Shown here: positions 41,001 through 49,600 of the stretch, in pieces
Position numbering within the stretch: position 1 is the first letter of the stretch
Layout: every line of letters begins with the position of its first letter
DNA from: Apostichopus japonicus
Lineage: Eukaryota; Echinodermata; Holothuroidea; Aspidochirotida; Stichopodidae
Assembly: GCF_037975245.1 (NCBI RefSeq)
Contig: NC_092562.1
Span: forward strand, 17,433,521 to 17,497,520
DNA length: 64,000 bases
Direction: 5' to 3'
Notes under the pieces: generated by a model
What the model saw: only the letters and a program-made list of their open reading frames with translations
Told to the model about the DNA's origin: nothing
Databases searched by the model: none
Translations under genes and position numbers: made by a program

Positions 41001-43441
41001 TGCCGATCTTTTACAGCAAGTGCCTACACGGGGAGCTGTAAGTATTAGTTAATCCACCTAATATCTCAGTCCAAACAGTGGCGCGATGGCTTGGCGCACT
41101 GTACGAGCTGATGATCGAGACTCTCTTTTGCATCCCTGGTTCGAACCCCGGGTGATGACGTCTTTTGCCGATCTTTTACAGCAAGTGCCTACACGGGGAG
41201 CTGTAAGTATTAGTTAATCCACCTAATATCTCAGTCCAAACAGTGGCGCGATGGCTTGGCGCACTGTACGAGCTGATGATCGAGACTCTCTTTTGCATCC
41301 CTGGTTCGAACCCCGGGTGATGACGTCTTTTGCCGATCTTTTACAGCAAGTGCCTACACGGGAGCTGTAAGTATTAGTTAATCCACCTAATATCTCAGTC
41401 CAAACAGTGGCGCGATGGCTTGGCGCACTGTACGAGCTGATGATCGAGACTCTCTTTTGCATCCCTGGGTTCGAACCCCGGGTGATGACGTCTTTTGCCG
41501 ATCTTTTACAGCAAGTGCCTACACGGGGAGCTGTAATGTATTAGTTAATCCACCTAATATCTCAGTCCAAACAGTGGCGCGATGGCTTGGCGCACTGTAC
41601 GAGCTGATGATCGAGACTCTCTTTTGCATCCTGGTTTCGAACCCCGGGTGATGACGTCTTTTGCCGATCTTTTACAGCAAGTGCCTACACGGGGAGCTGT
41701 AAGTATTAGTTAATCCACCTAATATCTCAGTCCAAACAGTGGCGCGATGGCTTGGCGCACTGTACGAGCTGATGATCGAGACTCTCTTTTGCATCCTGGT
41801 TCGAACCCCGGGGTGATGACGTCTTTTGCCGATCTTTTACAGCAAGTGCCTACACGGGGAGCTGTAAGTATTAGTTAATCCACCTAATATCTCAGTCCAA
41901 ACAGTGGCGCGATGGCTTGGCGCACTGTACGAGCTGATGATCGAGACTCTCTTTGCATCCCTGGTTCGAACCCCGGGTGATGACGTCTTTTGCCGATCTT
42001 TTACAGCAAGTGCCTACACGGGGAGCTGTTAAGTATTAGTTAATCCACCTAATATCTCAGTCCAAACAGTGGCGCGATGGCTTGGCGCACTGTACGAGCT
42101 GATGATCGAGACTCTCTTTTGCATCCCTGGTTCGAACCCCGGGTGATGACGTCTTTTGCCGATCTTTTACAGCAAGTGCCTACACTGGGAGCTGTAAGTA
42201 TTAGTTAATCCACCTAATATCTCAGTCCAAACAGTGGGCGCGATGGCTTGGCGCACTGTACGAGCTGATGATCGAGACTCTCTTTTGCATCCCTGGTTCG
42301 AACCCCGGGTGATGACGTCTTTTGCCGATCTTTTACAGCAAGTGCCTACACGGGGAGCTGTAAGTATTAGTTAATCCACCTAATATCTCAGTCCAAACAG
42401 TGGCGCGATGGCTTGGCGCACTGTACGAGCTGATGATCGAGACTCTCTTTTGCATCCCTGGTTCGAACCCCGGGTGATGACGTCTTTTGCCGATCTTTTA
42501 CAGCAAGTGCCTACACGGGGAGCTGTAAGTATTAGTTAATCCACCTAATATCTCAGTCCAAACAGTGGCGCGATGGCTTGGCGCACTGTACGAGCTGATG
42601 ATCGAGACTCTCTTTTGACATCCCTGGTTCGAACCCCGGGGTGATGAACGTCTTTTGCCGATCTTTTACAGCAAGTGCCACACGGGGAGCTGTAAGTATT
42701 AGTTAATCCACCTAATATCTCAGTCCAAACAGTGGCGCGATGGCTTGGCGCACTGTACGAGCTGATGATCGAGACTCTCTTTTGCATCCCTGGTTCGAAC
42801 CCCGGGTGATGACGTCTTTTGCCGATCTTTTACAGCAAGTGCCTACACGGGGAGCTGTAAGTATTAGTTAATCCACCTATATCCTCAGTCCAAACAGTGG
42901 CGCGATGGCTTGGCGCACTGTACGAGCTGATGATCGAGACTCTCTTTTGCATCCCTGGTTCGAACCCCGGGTGATGACGTCTTTTGCCGATCTTTTACAG
43001 CAAGTGCCTACACGGGGAGCTGTAAGTATTAGTTAATCCACCTAATATCTCAGTCCAAACAGTGGCGCGATGGCTTGGCGCACTGTACGAGCTGATGATC
43101 GAGACTCTCTTTTGCATCCCTGGTTCGAACCCCGGGTTGATGACGTCTTTTGCCGATCTTTTACAGCAAGTGCCTACACGGGGAGCTGTAAGTATTAGTT
43201 AATCCACCTAATATCTCAGTCCAAACAGTGGCGCGATGGCTTGGCGCACTGTACGAGCTGATGATCGAGACTCTCTTTTGCATCCCTGGTTCGAACCCCG
43301 GGTGATGACGTCTTTTGCCGATCTTTTACAGCAAGTGCCTACACGGGGAGCTGTAAGTATTAGTTAATCCACCTAATATCTCAGTCCAAACAGTGGCGCG
43401 ATGGCTTGGCGCACTGTACGAGCTGATGATCGAGACTCTCT
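38024..43441 (+). repeat. Satellite block D, about 33 copies with many small indels
   Basis: More than 50 differences from the consensus are present, almost all one-base insertions or deletions in homopolymers (CCCC, GGGG, TTTT, GG). They are densest in 38024-38190, beside the gap, where a TTGG duplication (about 38120), a TC duplication (about 38155) and several substitutions also occur. Other examples are two missing G near 40097-40102, two extra G near 40757, an extra A near 42618 and a missing T near 42680. The last change I see is a missing T at about 43441. None of the variants forms a shared subfamily. This fits unpolished long-read sequence at a contig start. Confidence 0.88.
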
Positions 43442-43557
43442 TTGCATCCCTGGTTCGAACCCCGGGTGATGACGTCTTTTGCCGATCTTTTACAGCAAGT
43501 GCCTACACGGGGAGCTGTAAGTATTAGTTAATCCACCTAATATCTCAGTCCAAACAG

Positions 43558-43568
43558 TGGCGCGATGG
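43558..43568 (+). promoter_or_regulatory. Pol III A-box-like element (one per monomer)
   Basis: The sequence TGGCGCGATGG differs from the eukaryotic A-box pattern TGGCNNAGTGG mainly by GA in place of AG at positions 7 and 8. It sits where an A box should, overlapping a tRNA-like D arm and 48 nt upstream of the B box. In tRNA genes and tRNA-derived SINEs the A box binds TFIIIC. The match is good but not exact, so its activity is uncertain. In the inverted block the equivalent first copy is 116-126 on the - strand. Confidence 0.55.
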
Positions 43569-43576
43569 CTTGGCGC
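43560..43576 (+). other. tRNA-like D arm
   Basis: GCGC at 43560-43563 pairs with GCGC at 43573-43576 around a 9-nt loop, GATGGCTTG, which holds the GG dinucleotide typical of tRNA D loops. It is preceded by TG at 43558-43559, which matches tRNA positions 8 and 9. All four pairs are G-C. This makes a tRNA origin much more likely than an isolated A-box match would. Confidence 0.6.
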
Positions 43577-43604
43577 ACTGTACGAGCTGATGATCGAGAC
43601 TCTC

Positions 43605-43608
43605 TTTT
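43605..43608 (+). terminator. Internal T4 run between A and B boxes
   Basis: A run of four T lies inside the putative Pol III transcript, between A and B boxes. T4 can terminate Pol III in many animals, while yeasts usually need longer runs. If the unit were transcribed, this run could truncate the product early. Together with the missing acceptor stem, it suggests the core is not selected for making full-length RNA. Confidence 0.35.
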
Positions 43609-43613
43609 GCATC

Positions 43614-43630
43614 CCTGGTTCGAACCCCGG
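43614..43630 (+). other. tRNA-like T arm
   Basis: CCTGG at 43614-43618 pairs with CCCGG at 43626-43630 around the seven-base loop TTCGAAC, with one T-C mismatch at the middle pair. The loop matches the nearly universal TTCRANNC pattern of tRNA T loops. Arm geometry (5 + 7 + 5) is correct. Confidence 0.6.
43617..43627 (+). promoter_or_regulatory. Pol III B box, palindromic (one per monomer)
   Basis: GGTTCGAACCC fits the B-box consensus GGTTCGANNCC at every fixed position. The first ten bases, GGTTCGAACC, form a perfect palindrome, so a near-consensus B box also reads on the other strand. B boxes are the high-affinity site for TFIIIC. With about 387 copies this array offers hundreds of regularly spaced potential TFIIIC sites. 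In the inverted block the first copy is at 57-67 on the - strand. Confidence 0.65.
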
Positions 43631-43641
43631 GTGATGACGTC

Positions 43642-43656
43642 TTTTGCCGATCTTTT
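43642..43656 (+). terminator. Two T4 runs downstream of the B box
   Basis: TTTT occurs at 43642-43645 and 43653-43656, 15 and 26 nt after the B box ends. In a tRNA-like Pol III unit a T run just past the mature 3' end serves as the terminator, and these are well placed for that. The second run also forms the pyrimidine tract of the acceptor-like motif. Four T is a minimal terminator, so strength is uncertain. Confidence 0.35.
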
Positions 43657-43690
43657 ACAGCAAGTGCCTACACGGGGAGCTGTAAGTATT
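43651..43690 (+). promoter_or_regulatory. Splice acceptor-donor pair flanking 21 nt (one per monomer)
   Basis: TCTTTTACAG (43651-43660) matches a spliceosomal 3' splice site with a T-rich tract and CAG. Twenty-one bases later GTAAGTATT begins at 43682. Its first eight bases are fully complementary to the 5' end of U1 snRNA, although the preceding exon base is T rather than G. The enclosed 43661-43681 segment is 21 nt, divisible by three and free of stop codons in all three frames. Possible branch motifs such as CCTAAT lie in the linker of each unit. Use of these sites is inference: the match may be chance, and any effect would require Pol II transcription of the array. Confidence 0.3.
43655..43685 (+). 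other. 7-bp inverted repeat / hairpin
   Basis: TTACAGC at 43655-43661 is the exact reverse complement of GCTGTAA at 43679-43685, with a 17-nt loop. The stem contains both the acceptor AG and the donor GT described in the overlapping splice-like pair, so as RNA it would hide both. Being an inverted repeat, it can form on either strand. No role is known to me. Confidence 0.6.
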
Positions 43691-46600
43691 AGTTAATCCA
43701 CCTAATATCTCAGTCCAAACAGTGGCGCGATGGCTTGGCGCACTGTACGAGCTGATGATCGAGACTCTCTTTTGCATCCCTGGTTCGAACCCCGGGTGAT
43801 GACGTCTTTTGCCGATCTTTTACAGCAAGTGCCTACACGGGGAGCTGTAAGTATTAGTTAATCCACCTAATATCTCAGTCCAAACAGTGGCGCGATGGCT
43901 TGGCGCACTGTACGAGCTGATGATCGAGACTCTCTTTTGCATCCCTGGTTCGAACCCCGGGTGATGACGTCTTTTGCCGATCTTTTACAGCAAGTGCCTA
44001 CACGGGGAGCTGTAAGTATTAGTTAATCCACCTAATATCTCAGTCCAAACAGTGGCGCGATGGCTTGGCGCACTGTACGAGCTGATGATCGAGACTCTCT
44101 TTTGCATCCCTGGTTCGAACCCCGGGTGATGACGTCTTTTGCCGATCTTTTACAGCAAGTGCCTACACGGGGAGCTGTAAGTATTAGTTAATCCACCTAA
44201 TATCTCAGTCCAAACAGTGGCGCGATGGCTTGGCGCACTGTACGAGCTGATGATCGAGACTCTCTTTTGCATCCCTGGTTCGAACCCCGGGTGATGACGT
44301 CTTTTGCCGATCTTTTACAGCAAGTGCCTACACGGGGAGCTGTAAGTATTAGTTAATCCACCTAATATCTCAGTCCAAACAGTGGCGCGATGGCTTGGCG
44401 CACTGTACGAGCTGATGATCGAGACTCTCTTTTGCATCCCTGGTTCGAACCCCGGGTGATGACGTCTTTTGCCGATCTTTTACAGCAAGTGCCTACACGG
44501 GGAGCTGTAAGTATTAGTTAATCCACCTAATATCTCAGTCCAAACAGTGGCGCGATGGCTTGGCGCACTGTACGAGCTGATGATCGAGACTCTCTTTTGC
44601 ATCCCTGGTTCGAACCCCGGGTGATGACGTCTTTTGCCGATCTTTTACAGCAAGTGCCTACACGGGGAGCTGTAAGTATTAGTTAATCCACCTAATATCT
44701 CAGTCCAAACAGTGGCGCGATGGCTTGGCGCACTGTACGAGCTGATGATCGAGACTCTCTTTTGCATCCCTGGTTCGAACCCCGGGTGATGACGTCTTTT
44801 GCCGATCTTTTACAGCAAGTGCCTACACGGGGAGCTGTAAGTATTAGTTAATCCACCTAATATCTCAGTCCAAACAGTGGCGCGATGGCTTGGCGCACTG
44901 TACGAGCTGATGATCGAGACTCTCTTTTGCATCCCTGGTTCGAACCCCGGGTGATGACGTCTTTTGCCGATCTTTTACAGCAAGTGCCTACACGGGGAGC
45001 TGTAAGTATTAGTTAATCCACCTAATATCTCAGTCCAAACAGTGGCGCGATGGCTTGGCGCACTGTACGAGCTGATGATCGAGACTCTCTTTTGCATCCC
45101 TGGTTCGAACCCCGGGTGATGACGTCTTTTGCCGATCTTTTACAGCAAGTGCCTACACGGGGAGCTGTAAGTATTAGTTAATCCACCTAATATCTCAGTC
45201 CAAACAGTGGCGCGATGGCTTGGCGCACTGTACGAGCTGATGATCGAGACTCTCTTTTGCATCCCTGGTTCGAACCCCGGGTGATGACGTCTTTTGCCGA
45301 TCTTTTACAGCAAGTGCCTACACGGGGAGCTGTAAGTATTAGTTAATCCACCTAATATCTCAGTCCAAACAGTGGCGCGATGGCTTGGCGCACTGTACGA
45401 GCTGATGATCGAGACTCTCTTTTGCATCCCTGGTTCGAACCCCGGGTGATGACGTCTTTTGCCGATCTTTTACAGCAAGTGCCTACACGGGGAGCTGTAA
45501 GTATTAGTTAATCCACCTAATATCTCAGTCCAAACAGTGGCGCGATGGCTTGGCGCACTGTACGAGCTGATGATCGAGACTCTCTTTTGCATCCCTGGTT
45601 CGAACCCCGGGTGATGACGTCTTTTGCCGATCTTTTACAGCAAGTGCCTACACGGGGAGCTGTAAGTATTAGTTAATCCACCTAATATCTCAGTCCAAAC
45701 AGTGGCGCGATGGCTTGGCGCACTGTACGAGCTGATGATCGAGACTCTCTTTTGCATCCCTGGTTCGAACCCCGGGTGATGACGTCTTTTGCCGATCTTT
45801 TACAGCAAGTGCCTACACGGGGAGCTGTAAGTATTAGTTAATCCACCTAATATCTCAGTCCAAACAGTGGCGCGATGGCTTGGCGCACTGTACGAGCTGA
45901 TGATCGAGACTCTCTTTTGCATCCCTGGTTCGAACCCCGGGTGATGACGTCTTTTGCCGATCTTTTACAGCAAGTGCCTACACGGGGAGCTGTAAGTATT
46001 AGTTAATCCACCTAATATCTCAGTCCAAACAGTGGCGCGATGGCTTGGCGCACTGTACGAGCTGATGATCGAGACTCTCTTTTGCATCCCTGGTTCGAAC
46101 CCCGGGTGATGACGTCTTTTGCCGATCTTTTACAGCAAGTGCCTACACGGGGAGCTGTAAGTATTAGTTAATCCACCTAATATCTCAGTCCAAACAGTGG
46201 CGCGATGGCTTGGCGCACTGTACGAGCTGATGATCGAGACTCTCTTTTGCATCCCTGGTTCGAACCCCGGGTGATGACGTCTTTTGCCGATCTTTTACAG
46301 CAAGTGCCTACACGGGGAGCTGTAAGTATTAGTTAATCCACCTAATATCTCAGTCCAAACAGTGGCGCGATGGCTTGGCGCACTGTACGAGCTGATGATC
46401 GAGACTCTCTTTTGCATCCCTGGTTCGAACCCCGGGTGATGACGTCTTTTGCCGATCTTTTACAGCAAGTGCCTACACGGGGAGCTGTAAGTATTAGTTA
46501 ATCCACCTAATATCTCAGTCCAAACAGTGGCGCGATGGCTTGGCGCACTGTACGAGCTGATGATCGAGACTCTCTTTTGCATCCCTGGTTCGAACCCCGG

Positions 46601-49600
46601 GTGATGACGTCTTTTGCCGATCTTTTACAGCAAGTGCCTACACGGGGAGCTGTAAGTATTAGTTAATCCACCTAATATCTCAGTCCAAACAGTGGCGCGA
46701 TGGCTTGGCGCACTGTACGAGCTGATGATCGAGACTCTCTTTTGCATCCCTGGTTCGAACCCCGGGTGATGACGTCTTTTGCCGATCTTTTACAGCAAGT
46801 GCCTACACGGGGAGCTGTAAGTATTAGTTAATCCACCTAATATCTCAGTCCAAACAGTGGCGCGATGGCTTGGCGCACTGTACGAGCTGATGATCGAGAC
46901 TCTCTTTTGCATCCCTGGTTCGAACCCCGGGTGATGACGTCTTTTGCCGATCTTTTACAGCAAGTGCCTACACGGGGAGCTGTAAGTATTAGTTAATCCA
47001 CCTAATATCTCAGTCCAAACAGTGGCGCGATGGCTTGGCGCACTGTACGAGCTGATGATCGAGACTCTCTTTTGCATCCCTGGTTCGAACCCCGGGTGAT
47101 GACGTCTTTTGCCGATCTTTTACAGCAAGTGCCTACACGGGGAGCTGTAAGTATTAGTTAATCCACCTAATATCTCAGTCCAAACAGTGGCGCGATGGCT
47201 TGGCGCACTGTACGAGCTGATGATCGAGACTCTCTTTTGCATCCCTGGTTCGAACCCCGGGTGATGACGTCTTTTGCCGATCTTTTACAGCAAGTGCCTA
47301 CACGGGGAGCTGTAAGTATTAGTTAATCCACCTAATATCTCAGTCCAAACAGTGGCGCGATGGCTTGGCGCACTGTACGAGCTGATGATCGAGACTCTCT
47401 TTTGCATCCCTGGTTCGAACCCCGGGTGATGACGTCTTTTGCCGATCTTTTACAGCAAGTGCCTACACGGGGAGCTGTAAGTATTAGTTAATCCACCTAA
47501 TATCTCAGTCCAAACAGTGGCGCGATGGCTTGGCGCACTGTACGAGCTGATGATCGAGACTCTCTTTTGCATCCCTGGTTCGAACCCCGGGTGATGACGT
47601 CTTTTGCCGATCTTTTACAGCAAGTGCCTACACGGGGAGCTGTAAGTATTAGTTAATCCACCTAATATCTCAGTCCAAACAGTGGCGCGATGGCTTGGCG
47701 CACTGTACGAGCTGATGATCGAGACTCTCTTTTGCATCCCTGGTTCGAACCCCGGGTGATGACGTCTTTTGCCGATCTTTTACAGCAAGTGCCTACACGG
47801 GGAGCTGTAAGTATTAGTTAATCCACCTAATATCTCAGTCCAAACAGTGGCGCGATGGCTTGGCGCACTGTACGAGCTGATGATCGAGACTCTCTTTTGC
47901 ATCCCTGGTTCGAACCCCGGGTGATGACGTCTTTTGCCGATCTTTTACAGCAAGTGCCTACACGGGGAGCTGTAAGTATTAGTTAATCCACCTAATATCT
48001 CAGTCCAAACAGTGGCGCGATGGCTTGGCGCACTGTACGAGCTGATGATCGAGACTCTCTTTTGCATCCCTGGTTCGAACCCCGGGTGATGACGTCTTTT
48101 GCCGATCTTTTACAGCAAGTGCCTACACGGGGAGCTGTAAGTATTAGTTAATCCACCTAATATCTCAGTCCAAACAGTGGCGCGATGGCTTGGCGCACTG
48201 TACGAGCTGATGATCGAGACTCTCTTTTGCATCCCTGGTTCGAACCCCGGGTGATGACGTCTTTTGCCGATCTTTTACAGCAAGTGCCTACACGGGGAGC
48301 TGTAAGTATTAGTTAATCCACCTAATATCTCAGTCCAAACAGTGGCGCGATGGCTTGGCGCACTGTACGAGCTGATGATCGAGACTCTCTTTTGCATCCC
48401 TGGTTCGAACCCCGGGTGATGACGTCTTTTGCCGATCTTTTACAGCAAGTGCCTACACGGGGAGCTGTAAGTATTAGTTAATCCACCTAATATCTCAGTC
48501 CAAACAGTGGCGCGATGGCTTGGCGCACTGTACGAGCTGATGATCGAGACTCTCTTTTGCATCCCTGGTTCGAACCCCGGGTGATGACGTCTTTTGCCGA
48601 TCTTTTACAGCAAGTGCCTACACGGGGAGCTGTAAGTATTAGTTAATCCACCTAATATCTCAGTCCAAACAGTGGCGCGATGGCTTGGCGCACTGTACGA
48701 GCTGATGATCGAGACTCTCTTTTGCATCCCTGGTTCGAACCCCGGGTGATGACGTCTTTTGCCGATCTTTTACAGCAAGTGCCTACACGGGGAGCTGTAA
48801 GTATTAGTTAATCCACCTAATATCTCAGTCCAAACAGTGGCGCGATGGCTTGGCGCACTGTACGAGCTGATGATCGAGACTCTCTTTTGCATCCCTGGTT
48901 CGAACCCCGGGTGATGACGTCTTTTGCCGATCTTTTACAGCAAGTGCCTACACGGGGAGCTGTAAGTATTAGTTAATCCACCTAATATCTCAGTCCAAAC
49001 AGTGGCGCGATGGCTTGGCGCACTGTACGAGCTGATGATCGAGACTCTCTTTTGCATCCCTGGTTCGAACCCCGGGTGATGACGTCTTTTGCCGATCTTT
49101 TACAGCAAGTGCCTACACGGGGAGCTGTAAGTATTAGTTAATCCACCTAATATCTCAGTCCAAACAGTGGCGCGATGGCTTGGCGCACTGTACGAGCTGA
49201 TGATCGAGACTCTCTTTTGCATCCCTGGTTCGAACCCCGGGTGATGACGTCTTTTGCCGATCTTTTACAGCAAGTGCCTACACGGGGAGCTGTAAGTATT
49301 AGTTAATCCACCTAATATCTCAGTCCAAACAGTGGCGCGATGGCTTGGCGCACTGTACGAGCTGATGATCGAGACTCTCTTTTGCATCCCTGGTTCGAAC
49401 CCCGGGTGATGACGTCTTTTGCCGATCTTTTACAGCAAGTGCCTACACGGGGAGCTGTAAGTATTAGTTAATCCACCTAATATCTCAGTCCAAACAGTGG
49501 CGCGATGGCTTGGCGCACTGTACGAGCTGATGATCGAGACTCTCTTTTGCATCCCTGGTTCGAACCCCGGGTGATGACGTCTTTTGCCGATCTTTTACAG

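Larger units (their letters stand above)
43551..43638 (+). pseudogene. tRNA-derived core, SINE-head-like, non-functional as a tRNA
   Basis: Seen: an 11-nt A box, a perfect 4-bp D stem (GCGC/GCGC) with a 9-nt loop containing GG, and a T arm with a TTCGAAC loop closed by four of five pairs. The T arm ends about 7 nt before where a tRNA acceptor strand would finish. The 7 nt before the A box (CAAACAG) do not pair with the 7 nt after the T arm (GTGATGA), so there is no acceptor stem. I also cannot fold a convincing anticodon arm. The 37 nt between D stem and T stem exceed the 23 of a normal class I tRNA and resemble class II (Leu or Ser) spacing, or carry an insertion. This mix of conserved promoter arms and a lost acceptor is typical of tRNA-derived SINE heads. 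I recognise no SINE family in the rest of the unit, and no poly(A) or LINE-like tail is visible. Confidence 0.6.
43501..43665 (+). repeat. Example 165-bp monomer
   Basis: One representative unit; the phase chosen is arbitrary. In order it holds the second half of the hairpin with the donor-like GTAAGTATT (43522-43530), an A/T-rich linker with two TAA triplets (to about 43550), the A box in a D arm (43558-43576), a spacer with a T4 run (43605-43608), the B box in a T arm (43614-43630), a GACGTC palindrome (43636-43641), two T4 runs (43642-43645 and 43653-43656) and an acceptor-like TCTTTTACAG (43651-43660). It contains 10 CpG against about 10.4 expected from base composition, so there is no CpG depletion. 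CCCGGG, TTCGAA and GACGTC each occur once per unit. Confidence 0.9.

Noticed and set aside
41223-42787. Open frames of 78-80 codons at 41223-41462, 41415-41651 and 42545-42787
   Set aside because: They are the same indel-driven readings of the satellite. They disappear in the perfect copies.
43531-43557. Bacterial promoter or origin in the A/T-rich linker
   Set aside because: No paired -35/-10 boxes, DnaA-like boxes or iterons other than the satellite period itself, and the context is eukaryote-like.
43617-43632. CENP-B box
   Set aside because: The + strand has TTCGAACC followed directly by CCGGG, lacking the required A and two bases of spacing. The - strand reading has TTCG, four bases and A, but not CGGG at the end. 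Neither meets the core motif.
43551-43638. Functional tRNA gene
   Set aside because: There is no acceptor-stem pairing, no convincing anticodon arm, one T-stem mismatch, and a T4 run inside the body.
43501-43722. CRISPR array
   Set aside because: The repeat is one continuous 165-bp unit with no variable spacers between short repeats, and no cas-like genes are present.
43501-43830. 330-bp higher-order repeat
   Set aside because: Adjacent 165-bp units are identical, so there is no alternating A/B pattern.
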